From: Tetrahymena thermophila SB210
Lineage: Eukaryota; Ciliophora; Oligohymenophorea; Hymenostomatida; Tetrahymenidae
Direction of reading: 5' to 3'
Assembly (NCBI RefSeq): GCF_000189635.1
Contig: NW_002476262.1
Span: 310,001-374,000, forward strand
Length of the DNA: 64,000 bases
Program-made: the position numbers and the translations under genes
Shown here: positions 13,501 through 26,700 of the stretch, piece by piece
Layout: each line of letters starts with the position of its first letter
Position numbering within the stretch: position 1 is the stretch's first letter
Notes under the pieces: model-generated
What the model saw: the letters and a program-made list of their open reading frames with translations, nothing else
Databases searched by the model: none
What the model was told of the DNA's origin: nothing

Positions 13501-14655
13501 GATTTAATTATCTGCCAATAAGCTATTTTAACTACTTAATTGCTTATTTAGATTTCCCTCTTTTTCTTAAGCTTTATGAATGTTTATCTCTGAGCTAGTT
13601 TATGATTTCAGAGAAGGTTATAGTACGTTTTATATTAAATTTTTTAATCCTTATGCTTATTTTTATTCAAACTCTTGCTTTTTCTTTAAATTTTCTTCTA
13701 TAATACTTGGTGGTGTTTTAGACCTTTCTCTTAAAATTTCAGGAATAACGTTGCTTTATGAATTTTACTCTTTTAATTATAATTCAACTAAGCTCTGAGT
13801 TTCATTTTTAGGAGTGCAACTTACTCCTTCTTCTCCGTTTTAAACATTTTACAAACTTGCTTATTTCTAAATTTTTTTTATTGTCAATGCTGTTCTACTC
13901 TTTAAAAAATTTAGAAAATATTCTATTCCATCCTTCTTTTAGCTAGATACTTACATACAAAATAGTCCATTCTCAACTGCAAATTTATTAGCCTTCAGTA
14001 TTAAAATAAATAAAAAGTTATAAAATCTTATTTTTTATGTGAAAGGTTGAAGTAATCAATATCATTAAAATATTATTTACATCATGAAATTGTATTTATC
14101 TAAAATCCTCTAAATCTATTTTATTTCCAACCATAAAGACATTACATTTTTATTTATCAATACAGTCTGCTATTTATTGATACCTAATGATGAATTATAA
14201 ATCAATTAAAGAATATTCATCAATTAATTCTAAAAATAAAGACATTTAATTTACTTTTATATTGCCTATTAATATGAATCTATGCTTGTTGTATCAAAGA
14301 ACAAAATAATTCCTATTGATTGTTGAATCTTGCTTTAATAATATTTAAAATAGTAAAACTATTCCTTTTTAGTATTTATGCTAAAATATTTACTCTTATT
14401 AATTCAAATGCAATTTAAATGTATTTGATCCATTCCCTTTTTTATCTTGAATAACTAATTTATCATGGTTATCACTTTTACCTGTAAAAAAATAATATTT
14501 TTATTTGAATTTAAACAAAATAATGTCAAAGTTTATTAAATAATGTGTTTTTTCAATATGTAAAACATATATTTACATATTGTGTTTAAAAATGTCTTCA
14601 ACCCATCGCCTTTAGAGCTAAGTATAGTTAAATTATATTCATTTAAGTGCGCCAT
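7560..14655 (-). CDS. Rab-like pseudo-GTPase domain fused to a giant Gln/Asn-rich protein
   Basis: Exons read: 14577-14655, 14394-14481, 14255-14332, 14081-14183, 9883-13992 (4110 nt, 1370 codons, open throughout), 9045-9225, 8473-8873, 8043-8411 and a last exon from 7755 down. Phases agree from one to the next, for more than 1800 aa. The first roughly 165 residues follow the Ras/Rab fold: MAHLNEYNLTILSSKGDGLK at the P-loop position, GIILFFDTTSIDSY for strand 4, CNVFMVGNKIDL for the G4 base motif, then VSSQKKDGIEYFLNFL at the G5/helix-5 position. The P-loop Gly/Lys pattern, the DTAGQE motif and the switch II segment are missing, so it probably does not hydrolyse GTP. A low-complexity Gln/Asn/Ser region of about 1300 residues follows, then three copies of a short beta-type motif near the C-terminus. 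The 3' end (7130-7560) is uncertain. Function unknown; a scaffold is a guess. Confidence 0.75.
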
Positions 14656-16043
14656 AATATTATAGAGCTTCAATAAAATATATATAAAATGCTAAAAATT
14701 TTATCTTTGTCAATCCCTATAAATGAATATAAATAATATTAAATCTGATGACTTTTGAATATTTTTTATTTATCAAATTATTATGATATTATTTATGGTT
14801 AAAAATTGTGGTATAGCATAATTTTATATTTTTAATAAAGTAAATAACAAGATATTTACTAACAATCAAAATACTTAATTTAAAATCGATTAATTATTCA
14901 TTGTTATTTATTTATAAATTATCTTTCAATATTTCACTTTTTTATTTATTAATTTATTAATATTTTTTGATAAGTTCTATAATATTTACGATCATTTTTT
15001 TTAGCTGTAAAATTCTATATAGAATTCTAAGAAGTCAATTACTTTATTGATTTTTATCCTTTCTTTTTTTAAGTAGCAATCAAAACAATTATTATTAGGT
15101 AATTTGGTGGTATTATTATTCAGAAGATAATCTTATCAAAAAATAAATATACAAACTTCTTAGAAATCGACAAAAATATAAAAGAAAATTATAAGCATAT
15201 TAAATATATTTGTACAATCAGATTTGAAGTAATTTTTAAAGATGTAAATAAATATTACAAATGAAAAAGTTCAAAATATTTAATTTTAGTTGCGTTAAAT
15301 AAAATTTTAACTCATCAATTGCTTGTTAAAATATTATTTTTAAAATTTTTAAATGAAATATCTCCTTATCTAAAATGTAATTTTTTGTAATTAATTTTGT
15401 ATTATTATATGATTACAATCAAATACTTGTTTTTCTATTTAAATAATTAAAATTAATTATCATAAAATTTGTTATATTTATCTAAGCGTACTATTCAAAT
15501 TAGTTTATTTAGCAAATTAATCTAAAAAAAATTTTCATTACCTTTTAAAAAAAATAAATTTAAAATTATTAACAAATTAAAATAATAATAATCAGTTTTT
15601 CATAGCTTATACAGTTAGGAATCATATTAGTTATAATTAAAAATTATTCTTACAATTATAACTGGCTGTAAAATTAATTAGATACACTATAGAAGTTTTT
15701 TAATGGTTTGATTTTTGTTATCACTTTGTTAATTACTTAATCACTAGATTATTCGTGTAAAAATACATCACTTAAGTATATTTTTTTAAAAATAATTTCA
15801 GAATTAATTATCCAAAAATACTGAAAAGCACAAATGTATCAATTTTGAATAGAAAATAATTTTTCAAAAGGTATTCTTTTTAATGTAATATTGTCATAAA
15901 ATAATAAATATATTTATATAAAAACAAGAAGATTTAATTTTAAACACATTTAGTAGCTTTTTTAAAGCAAAATTGATCACACATATAATTAATTTACTTT
16001 TTGGCAGTATGTATGATCGTAAGCTGCTAATTGCAATATTTTA
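14656..16043. other. Divergent intergenic region
   Basis: Separates the divergent pseudo-Rab and histidine kinase genes, so it should contain both promoters. It is very AT-rich with long T and A tracts. No coding exon, RNA gene or recognisable binding site was found. Confidence 0.6.
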
Positions 16044-19000
16044 ATGAGAGATCCAATAAGCATAAACTTTAACGATGAAATTGATAAACATCAAAAGATT
16101 TTAATTAAGGATAATTTTTTGATCGAAATATTGATTCAATAGATTAATTAGATAACACAAACATATACAAATTAAATTGTAAATCAATTAAATTAAAGAC
16201 TAAAACCAGAAGATTTTATAGCAAATTGAATAAAGAAACAGAATTAAAAATTATAGAGTGACTCTTTATCATTATCAGAAAAGTAATATTTTAAAAAGTA
16301 GAAATAGGGAGGACCTATAGCATATTTTACAGCAGTTAATAGGAATATTTAGAAGAAAAAAGAGCACGCATAACTAGAAGATAAAAATAAATATGATTGG
16401 AAAATATTAGCTGAATTTTCTTGAGTAGGATCTTCGAGAAGCGTTTCATACTCGCTAAAAGCCGATTTAAAAAAAATTAAATTTTCTAAGTAGCCTTATC
16501 TTATTTATAATTTAGTTCATTTTATCGATAAGATTGGCTGCTTATGATAAAGATTTTCACTTAATATTCATCTCAACAACAATCTGTTTTATTAGTTTAA
16601 TTGCTAACATAAAGTATCCAGAGCTGTCGCAGCTTCTTATTATTATTTAAACTATCATTCTAAATATATCTTTTTCACTTTCCGACTACTAAGATTTTGT
16701 TTTTTCTCTGCTCGAAAATAAATCTGAAATATTTCTTATTGGGCTTGGATATGGCCACTTACACTGTATTATTTTTTAATCTCTTTAAAATTGGTATATA
16801 AGAGGAATTACAGCTTTTGCTGTTTGTTTTATTGGATTTTTTTGGAGTTACAGTCCAATAAATTTAAAGTTTACTTACCTTGTACCACTGTACCTATCAA
16901 CAATTTTTTTAGTGATAGCCTTCTATTTGTGGGAGAAGTATGAGAAAGAAAATTTTTGTTTGTTATTTTTATAGAATAAGAGTTTAGCTGATTGGTAGAA
17001 AATTATAAAAGAGAACATCCCTTAATCAATGGTATTTGTCACATTTCCAAAAAAAAAAAAATAAAATTCAGAATAAGCATTGAGCAAAATATCACTTAAG
17101 CATAAAATAATTAATTTTTGTAGTAAGATTATACCTGAAACATTTAAAACATAAAAGTCTAACTTAAATACTCCTAACTCAGAATTAAAGTATAGAATCT
17201 AAAAAGAATAGACTGTTACTAAATTGGATACAAATATCAGAAACAGCACAGAAAACAGTAATAATAACTAGATCATTTATAAAAAACTAGAAAATAGTGG
17301 ATTGGTTTTTAATTTTGTAAATAAAAAATTTTATGATCAGTTTCAAATCAAAGAGTGGGTAGATACTTAAAGAAAAAGTATCTCTGAAAATACAATTAAT
17401 ATGAATTTCCAATACTCCTTTGCTGATCTAATTCATATGGAAGATTTTTAACAGTAAAAGGGAAATTGGATTTGCTCTGAGTCTCCTTTACACTAAATAT
17501 TATTCAATAATATATTTAAGAATATTATTGTTTCACACCCTAATCCAAGCCAAAACGACTCCAAAACATTTATGGATTTAGATAATACTGCTGATTTTAC
17601 TTAAAATTCCACAGAATCTACCTGCACCTTAAGCGACTATTTGAAGTAATTTATAGAAGATAAATAGAATGGAGAAAAAGATGGCTTAAACAATTTTATT
17701 ACGAATCAATCTTCAAAAACAAAAATATAAAAAGATCAAAATAATTAGTAAAATACAAAATAATATTAAAAACCACTAAAATAATTAAGCTGTTTCTATA
17801 GGTAGCTATCACCTACTTTTTTATTGGGATAGTAACAACAATAGTAATCATAACAAATGTAACCAAAAGAAAATATTTAGTCTACTTAAGATAATAATAA
17901 ATAGGATAATTTATAAATTAAAGAAGATATCTGCAATGTTGCTGAAGCTAAAGATTATGTCCTTGAAAATCAAAAACCTTAAAATTAATATTAAAAAAAT
18001 AAAAATAACTCAATTTAAGATTAACGCTCAAAAATAATTACAGCAAATTTTGGAGGAGAAGATAGGTAGAATCTTAATACTTAAAATACAGTTGATGTAG
18101 AATAAGGTTAAGCCAAATTACTTTAGTCAGAGAAAAGGAGAAACGCAAGTAATGATTTTAAAAAGCATGAGATAAGCATAAATTCTCATATTAATAATAA
18201 TTGTGATACAACTAAGAAAAATTAACATGAAATCATCTGTGCTTCTGAAGATACTTAAAGGAATACAGAGAGAGAAATGCTACTTCCAAGCTAATCAAAC
18301 CTAAAAAACTTAATTAATCACATTTAAAAAAATAAATAATCTGAGGATAGACATTAATAAAGGCAGGTTTCTTTTCAAAACAGTCAAACTGAAAATAATA
18401 ACTAATAGCAAAACTATTAATAATACAACAATCCTTCAGATTAAAAATAACAAAATGGGGTTAAGCAGGTAGATAACATAGATGGTATAGTTATAAATAT
18501 TATTGACAATTAAAAGTAAGAAAATTGTTAAAATAGTAACTTTTAAAAACTGGAAGACTAGAGGAATAAAAATAATTAAGTATAATAGCAAGATAATGCT
18601 TTCTTTTTCGATACATAAATGGTGAGATGTCTATGGGGAAACGAAGAAGGAATTTTGCTCATTTTTAATGATATTAGCTTAAAAATAATTAATGAAAAAT
18701 TACGTGAGATAGAACGATTTAAAGATAAAATGCTTTCGACTGTTACTCATGACTTAAAAACTCCTTTAAATAGCATAATTATGATCCTTGAAAACAGCTT
18801 TGAGCTAGGAGGACTAAATAAAAAATAAAGAAAAATTATTTTATAAAATTCTTAGATGCTTATGAGCTTAATTAATGATATTTTAGATTATTCATAGCTG
18901 AGGAGAGATAAGTTCAGGCTAATTATTGAAGAAATATGTTTAACTTAGTGTATTCTTGATGTACTTGATTTGTTTGAAATACAAGCTGAGTAGAAAAATA

Positions 19001-21753
19001 TTAACATCAGTGCTAAATTCATTAATTTACAATAAGACTATATTATGCAAGATGAAAGAAGAATTAAACAAATACTCGTTAATTTGATAGGAAATGCTTT
19101 GAAATTCACCTAACAAAAGGGAAAAATAGAAGTCATAGTTAAGTAAAAGTATATTGATTGCATTCAAATCTCTGTAAAGGATACAGGAACAGGTATATCT
19201 GAATAAATCCAAAAAAAGCTTTTCTAATTTTTTAATACTTTTGATCACTCGGAAAGAGCAAATAACAGACATGGAATAGGATTAGGATTAGCTATTTGTA
19301 AATAATTAAATAATTAGCTAGGACCTTGGCATGAGATTAAGCTTAAATCTAAGGTAGATTAAGGATCGAAATTTACTTTTTGTATATACACAAATTTAGT
19401 AGAACATCAGTAAGTTGGTCAATAATACAACAATTAAATATCACCACTAAAATCTAAGGCAAATTATGATAATGCACACTTTTTCATGACAAGCAGCAAG
19501 TAAAAGCTAAGAGATTAAAGTAAATTAATAGTAGAAGGCTAAAACTAGCATTTAGGAGATGTAACTTTTACAGAACCATTAAAAAATCATATAAGCATAC
19601 ATAATAGCTAAGTAAATGTTTAGATAGTGCCTTCTCCAGTGAGCATAAATAAACTAACTCCTTAAGCTGGAAAGCAAAGCTAATTATTGTAAAGTATATC
19701 TCCTTATTCTTAAAAAAATGAGAATGGAATAGAAAAATCTCAAAAATCTGAATTTAACACTCAACAAGAATTAAAAAGTAAAAGTTAAAATAGTCCTAAA
19801 AACATGAATCACTTAAGCTAAGAAGTAAAAACAGATAATTTATATAATAAGAATAGCATTTCAAAACCTCTCTCAAGAGAAATTTAATCTAATTAGGTGC
19901 AAAGAAAAGTAGGAAACCAAAAAATAAATTCTATGATTGTTTTAAATTCATAATAATAATTAGAATAGCAAAACTCAACATCTTTTAGTAAGTATTTAGA
20001 TCAAAAACATTAATTACTCTTACCTTTAAAAAGATCAATAAAAAGAGATTATATTATACTGAAAGGAAGTAGACATAAGTTATTAAATTAACAAAGAGCA
20101 TATTCTTTAAAGCTGCAAACTGAAGAAGTCAATCGAAGAAAGAAGTCACTTCTCTTTTGTAAATCTTAAACTATAGATGCAAGAAAAAATTCAAAACGAT
20201 TAACACACATTTAGCAAAGTATGGCAAACTAAGTCGAGGAATAACAGAAAAACAATAAGTTTTGCTCAGAGAATTGCTTGTTACACTCTTTTTCTCATAA
20301 TCCTAATCAAAAATTATAGTCTGATACAAATAGTTGCCAACAACATTAACAAAGCTTAGGATATTAATTACCAGAAAATGTTATATCTAGCAAATTAATC
20401 AGGATTGGAAATTAAACTTAAACTACTTTGAATTTCAATAACTCCATAAACATTTCAGATTATAAAAAAATAGATAAGAGAAACAAAGATTCCTGCTGTT
20501 TAAATTATGCAAAAGATCAGTTTTGTATGTAAGGACTGTAAGATTTCAATAAAGCTTTTAATGATGACTAAGCTCAAAGGAAAAAAACAAAAAATATGTT
20601 TATTCGAGTAGCTCCAAAATTCTAAGAATAATAATCTTGTATAAAATAAAATCCATAACCAAAGTAAGATTTATAAGAATCATCTTTTGCCTTAGAGCAT
20701 CGTTTATCAGAAAATTTTGGTGAAAATGATGAACTTTATAAAAATTAACAAACATTTAAATATTAAGAAATAAACATCCACCAATAAATTGACAAATAAC
20801 ACAATCTCCAAAATCAAAGCAAGAGCTTTCATGATATATAAATAGCTTAATCAATTCCTGAATTGTAAAATTAAGAAAATGGGATTTTTGTAAATAATCT
20901 AAGATATAACTATAATTAATTATCCAATAAAAAAAGCACCTATATTTTAAATAGTAAGTAGCAATAAGAAGACAAATAGTAAAATAAAATTGAATCATTT
21001 TAAAATCTACACAATTCTATTAATAAAATATCAAAATCTATTACTTAAAACAATACTAAAGAAATAAAAGATGTCAATTAAATTAAAATATATGAAGTAG
21101 GACACAAAATGGAAAATATTTCTCATAAAAGAGAAGAACAAAACGCAAATGCTGCGGACGAATGGAGAGAAGATGATGAGGAAATGTGTGAAGAAAGTGA
21201 AGAAGACTATGAAGAAGATTAAGTTTAGCATCATAACTTCAAAGAATTAGCAAGTAATTATAAGTTTATTGAGAACAATAACGAAAAATAAATGGTCTGG
21301 GTTTAAAATGACAGAAAACTGTAAGTTGAGATATTAAAAACCTTATTGTAAGACTATTCTAAAGTTCTTATTGCTGATGACTCTCCATTTAACATTTTCT
21401 GTTTGAAACAAATTTTAACTAAGAACATTAATCTTAACATTTTTGATGCTTATAATGGTAATGAAGCTTTAAATTCATACAAATAAAATCGGTAGCAAAT
21501 CATATTTATGGATCTCAATATGCCAGTTTTAGACGGCTACGAATGTCTGAAGTGCATTAGATAATATGAAGAAGAAAATCATATAGAGGAGAAAACAAAA
21601 GTTATTGTAATTAGTGCCCAAGAATATGAACCATTTTTTAGTAATTTTGATGGATATTTAAGTAAGCCAATCAAACTAATTGATATGATAAATTTATTGT
21701 AAATATTTAGATAAAACCAAACTAATATATCTTCTTCTTAACCTTAAATTTGA
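16044..21753 (+). CDS. Membrane hybrid histidine kinase with receiver domain
   Basis: Two-component signalling protein of about 1890 aa. Order: a cytosolic N-terminus; about six hydrophobic segments (nt 16480-16960; for example ITAFAVCFIGFFW); a Gln/Asn-rich linker of about 500 residues; a short PAS-like end (WGNEEGILLIFNDIS); a HisKA domain with the phospho-acceptor motif THDLKTPLNS (nt about 18740); a HATPase domain with N box LVNLIGNALKF, G boxes VKDTGTGIS and HGIGLGLAIC; a second low-complexity insertion of about 600 residues ending in an acidic run; and a receiver domain with KVLIADDSPFN, FMDLNMPVLDGYE (the acceptor Asp) and GYLSKPIK. All catalytic residues are present. Start: ATG 16044 opens 44 codons that must be spliced (short intron from 16172, about 31-42 nt) into the main frame; otherwise the first in-frame ATG is 16393. 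Stop TGA at 21751. The sensed signal is unknown. Confidence 0.92.
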
Positions 21754-22524
21754 ATAAGATATTTTATCATTTAAAATGATTTAAATTATCTCTTTGCTGT
21801 AAAATAACCTAATTAAGCTTAAATTTAAATGGTTTCATAAAATTTTGATTTATTTTCGCTCATAATTTAAATAAATAAATAAATAAATATAAATATTATA
21901 AATTACTAATATTATATTTATTTTTTAATATATTTATAATTAAAGTCTTTTGTAAATTTGTCTATTTATTAAGATCAAATAAAAATGCTTATTAAATATT
22001 GTTTAGACATTAACTAAAATTAAATTATGTTTTGTTTAAAAAATAATAAATAAATCTTTCAGCAACTTTTAATAAATAATAACTTGTTTTATTTAAACTA
22101 AAAGAGTATTTTTTTTTGAAAAATCAGTTTATCCATTTTGAATTTAAATTATTTTTTTATATTTGCGTATATTTATGAATTAAAGAATATTTAGTCAAAT
22201 ACTTTTTAATAGAGGAACAAATGTATATCTATCAATATCAAGATTATAAAATAATTAAAATTGCCTGTAATTTTAGAAAATATATATATGAAATAATTTA
22301 CAATCTATACACTTTTAGAAACAAAATAAATTTTAGTTTAAGCGTTTTTATATGTTTCTCTTTTGATCTATTTTTTATTTATTTATTTACTAACTAGTTT
22401 ATTTTGAAGATAAACGTTGCTATTATAGTGTAACTACCATACAAATTTTATTATTTAACCTTAAGATTAGAGTGAATTTTTTTATTGAATTGTTTTGATT
22501 TTTCAATATATTAATATATCAAGC
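21754..22524. other. Convergent intergenic region with (AAAT)n run
   Basis: 3' UTRs of the convergent histidine kinase and zinc-knuckle genes. It contains a short tandem ATAA run at about 21867-21889. No coding segment is recognised. Confidence 0.6.
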
Positions 22525-25244
22525 TCAAAAAGGAACACTTTTATAAGATACCTGATATCCTAATTCTGGGTTATATATTAAAACTAATTTAATTGGTGTT
22601 TTCTTTTTAAAATCACTGCTTCTCATAAAGCTTTCTACTTCAGGGAATATTTAATTAATGCTTGCCATAGTATAGCAACCAGTTTCTAAATTAACACCAG
22701 ATAATATTTTTTTTTAATACAAATAATTTGAGTAATCTTCAATTTTTAAATCGTCTTCTTCACTTTACCCCTCTATCCAGTACAAATAGAAAATTCTTTA
22801 ATAATTATCTTTAGGAATCATCTATTTATTTTAACAATTTAATTAAAATAACATATTTATAATTAAATAGTATTACTTGAGATAACTAACTTGCTCCTGT
22901 CGAGAAATCGATACTCTAAAATTCTCTTAATTTATCTTTTTATCTTAATATTTTGAGAGATGGAATCCATTTAATTTCATTCCATGGATGATTTGAATAT
23001 ACTTAGGTTTTTATAGAAATTGATAAGCTTCCTTAATCTGTATATTTTTTCATCTTTAAATCTCCTTCATAAACCTATTTTATAATAAGGTTATTTATTA
23101 TGATCATTTTTTTGAAAATTTATTTATTTTACCTTTAAACAATTTCCTTCAATAGGATAGAGGAAGTTGATAAGCTTATCTTTAAACATGGGACTGTACC
23201 TATCATAACCTAATTTAAATGACTCAGATGGAATATTGTCATAAAATTTAATACTATTTGAATATAATTCTCTTTTTTGTTATTCGTTGAAGTCAAAAAT
23301 ATTTTCTATTGCCAATGAATTAAAATTATTGGTAGCTATACTGTCTCTTTGCTAACCTGTTGCAAAATTATATTCTTTATCTGGGTTATATAAAATTAGT
23401 TTTTTATTTTTTACTGTAGTTTCATTTTCATTAATTAAATTAGGCTCATAAACAGGAGACTCTTCTATAATATTGCTGCTGTTATTAACTAAGTTAGATA
23501 AGCTCTTCCTAAAACAAAGTAATTATTTTTAAGAGATGTTTATTTGTATTTTAAATAAGAAATTTACTTTTAAGAAACTTTATTGATGGTAGAATTTGAA
23601 TCTTTATTCGATTTTTTTTTATTGTTTATTTTTGGTGACACCCAAGGATCATTTTCATCATCTGAGATAATAACAATAGCATCTTACTCTTTTTAGTAGC
23701 TGTTGCCATGATAATTTTTGTGATCTTTGTTACTGTATTTATTATTATAACTTTTTGATTAACTTCTCTAAAAATTATTGTTATACTCATCTTTGTTATA
23801 TTTATTTTCTACACTTATTCCCCAATCATTGCCATAACTTGATTTGTTTTTGCTAAAATAGTTTTCATTACCATAGTCTTCTTTGTATCTTTTATTTCCA
23901 TTTGAATAGTCCTTTTATTTAACTTAATCTTTTTACAAGCTTTCTAAAGTCCACTCTTCATAGCTTTCATCTTTTCTTTCAGTTTCTTGCTCTTTTTCTT
24001 CAATTTTACTATTTGGCATATTAGTTAAACCTTAGATCTATGCATTTAACATTTAATTTATTTAATCAGTGATATCGTCTTGATGTTAATTTGCTAAGCT
24101 TTAATATTTCTCTTCGCTTATTCTCTCCTACTTTATTCTGTATGAATTATCTCTTAAAGATGGATCTCTGTCACTATAGCCATTATTTTTATATTTATCT
24201 TAATTTTGATGATTCCTCTGATATCTATCTCTATCAGATTTATGCCTATAATCACTTTCACTATTTCTTCTATCATATTTTTAGTCATCATAATCTCTTT
24301 TGCTTCTATCATAATCTTTTTTATGCTTATAATCATCTTATTTATTATATTTATCATATGACTTTGATTTATGATAATCATTATTGTCTTATTTATACTT
24401 TTTTTCTCTACTTTATTCTATGCTCCTTTCTCTCTCTCTTTCATTACTTAAATTTCTTGCATAATCTTTGCTTATTTCTTATCTTTAATCACTACTCTTT
24501 TCTTATTGATTGTAAGCTTGTTTTGTTTATTAATAATTTGATTCATTTTAATCATTAACATTTTCTATGTTTCTACTTTAATGAATTGCAAAAGATCCAC
24601 CAAACTAAGCTCTTATTTAATCTTCAATAAACATATCTAAATTCACTTAATTATCATCTTAATGTTCCTACTTTGTATAAATATTTTGCTCATCATTTCC
24701 TCCCCAATCCTCTTCAAAATCATTTTTGTTTTCTATTTGTTAATTTTAATCCAATTGCTACTACTAATCTTAATTATCTTATACTTATTTTTACTAAATA
24801 TCATCTTCTTAATTTTATATTTCTTACTAATTTTCCAATTATTACTACAATTTTTTTTATTTTTTTAATTCTTTCTTTAATCTCTTTTTTTCTTCTTCTG
24901 AATCAGTTCCTCCTCCCCAATCTTCATCTTCTGGAGGAGGGCAATTATCCTCGTATACAAAATTATCTTTTTATTTTTAAGGTCTCTTATTAAATTAGTT
25001 GCTATCATTTCTATTATTTTTATAGTTTTGACCATTTCTTTAGTTTTTATTTAATCTCTTAACGCAATCTGAGATTTTATGTCCAACTTCTTTGCAGTAA
25101 AAGCATATTTATCTAAGATATGACAATTAATGGGTTAATAATATTAAGATAAGAGATTTTATACTAAATTGAGCCATCATATCCACCTCCATTATCCTTT
25201 CTCCCTCTATAATCGCCATGTTTCCTTTCATCTGAATATTTCAT
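22525..25244 (-). CDS. CCHC zinc-knuckle protein with WG motifs and Arg/Asp-rich region
   Basis: Five exons (25165-25244, 23568-25112, 23133-23508, 22877-23074, 22525-22821) encode 831 aa with matching phases and a TGA stop. Residues about 29-42 form a CCHC knuckle, CFYCKEVGHKISDC, usually an RNA- or single-strand-binding element. Acidic patches holding Trp-Gly follow: EDEDWGGGTDSEEE (about residue 91), EEDWGGNDEQ (about 162) and GNDWGIS (about 456). Between them lies a charged repeat region (RERERSIEQSREKKY, DYDRSKRDYDDQKYDRR) like those of RNA-processing proteins. The C-terminal 250 residues are globular (VYEGDLKMKKYTDQGS, PWNEIKWIPSLKIL, FYLYWIEGQSEEDD) and are conceivably SPOC-like, at low confidence. 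WG plus a zinc knuckle is a combination reported for Tetrahymena Argonaute partners (CnjB, Wag1), so an Argonaute-hook role is possible. A general RNA-processing factor is the alternative. Confidence 0.82.
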
Positions 25245-25943
25245 TCTTCTCGATTCTATTAATATAATTAGAAATTAAAATTGAGTTCTCAACAAAAAAT
25301 ATAATATCATTTTTTTAAAAGCTTTATTTACTCTTCAAAAAAATATTTCTAAAACCTTAAACATAAAAATGTTAACCTAAATATCAGTTGAAATTTTAAA
25401 ATTGAAAAAGATTTACCTTGATAGTTAGACATTAATCTAATTTAAAATTTCTACTATTATATATTCGAACTTTTTTTTGATGAGTTTTTGGTTAATTAAG
25501 AAAAATTTGATAAGATTAACTTAAATCTGAGATTTTTTTTTTAATCGATGATGAATTTAAATAGATCTTTTTTATCAAATATCTACCGCTATTCCACATA
25601 TGCTTTGAAATTTCTATATTAAATTATCACCAAATGCTTTGAATTGAATTATGTATAAAAAATGATTATAAGATTTCCTTTTTAAAGTTGAAAATACTTT
25701 ATGCCTTCCTACTCTTCCATAATTACTTACTAATTAAATATAATACAATTGTAAACACTCATTCTTTTAAGGTTAAACAATCCTTTTACCATGAAATATA
25801 ATTTTACAAGACAAAATATAAAAGATTTTTTTCAATTATTAGCTAAAATTTAATAAAAATAATTCAAATATAAATTGATTTATAATTAATTATATAGATA
25901 AATTCATTTGATTAATATTAAAAGTTCTATTATACATTTGATT
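25245..25943. other. AT-rich intergenic region
   Basis: Upstream of the zinc-knuckle gene and downstream of the small membrane-protein gene (both minus). No coding segment recognised. Confidence 0.55.
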
Positions 25944-26700
25944 TCAAGAAATACTTTCTAACACTTCGTTAACATCTACTTTTTCTTAATCTTCTGAATG
26001 TTATGCCTTTCCTTATTTAGGATTAGTTTCTATTTATAAGTCTGAGTTTGTTCTAAATTTAGTATGATTTCTCATATGTAAAATTTGATAACATTAAAAT
26101 GCAAACTCAGGTTTTCCATTTTCTGTGCATAATAGTCCTAGTTGAGTTAAAAATATATCATCTAATTTATCTGTTCTTAAAGCTTCTTCAAGTATTTTGT
26201 CTGTTGAATAATTATTTCTCAATTCTGGTTCTTATGCACTTTACAAATAATCAACAACTGTATCCAAATTCAATCCAGTTCCTAATCTAGAAGGTATGGA
26301 TTAGGGGTATTTAAGCATGCATAACAAAGTTCCTGAAAAAAAAGCTGATCCTAAATAAATTAAATGATTTTATGAAGATCTCTTAGAAGAAAGAAATATA
26401 TTACCAAAGGCATAAAACAATATCTTCCTATTATTTACTTTGTTATGACTTTGTAATACATAATGCAAGTATCTAAAGCTAATTTAAAAATTTAATAACT
26501 TAAAAACTTTGATGAGCTATTCATTTTATTACATACATTTCAATTTATTAATAATCAAATATACAAAAAAAAAACATTTAACATAAAAAGTAAGTAAAAT
26601 ACCTTTGTTGAAATTTATGTGCAAATTTATCATATCTTTTAAAAAACTCAATATTTGAGAATTTTTTTATAAATTCAATATATTTATTTAAATAGCTCAT
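25944..26700 (-). CDS. Small conserved-looking protein with one membrane segment
   Basis: Three exons (26603-26700, 26405-26478, 25944-26350) give 579 nt, 192 aa, with correct phases at both junctions and a TGA stop. The N-terminus is basic and aromatic (MSYLNKYIEFIKKFSNIEFF). A hydrophobic stretch at about residues 50-72 (ILFYAFGSAFFSGTLLCML) is a likely transmembrane helix. The rest is soluble and helical: DKILEEALRTDKLDDIFLTQ, then GLLCTENGKPEFAFQCYQIL, a helical pair reminiscent of a TPR-type repeat, and a hydrophilic tail. No family is recognised. The coherent splicing and mixed composition make it a real gene; its role is unknown. Confidence 0.7.

Noticed and set aside
18619..18828. Apparent short kinase fragment gene
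   Set aside because: It is an in-frame piece of the histidine kinase, cut only because TAA/TAG were read as stops. The same applies to 51205-51480 (acyltransferase) and 61723-61926 (TTLL).
24091..24558. 155-aa plus-strand ORF rich in Tyr, His, Phe
   Set aside because: It is the antisense of the Arg/Asp-rich repeat region of the zinc-knuckle gene; the periodic composition comes from RD/RE codons on the other strand.
24662..24993. Hydrophobic plus-strand ORFs that look like membrane proteins
   Set aside because: Antisense of Gln/Asn/Lys-rich coding sequence of the same zinc-knuckle gene; such A-rich codons always give Leu/Phe/Ile on the opposite strand.
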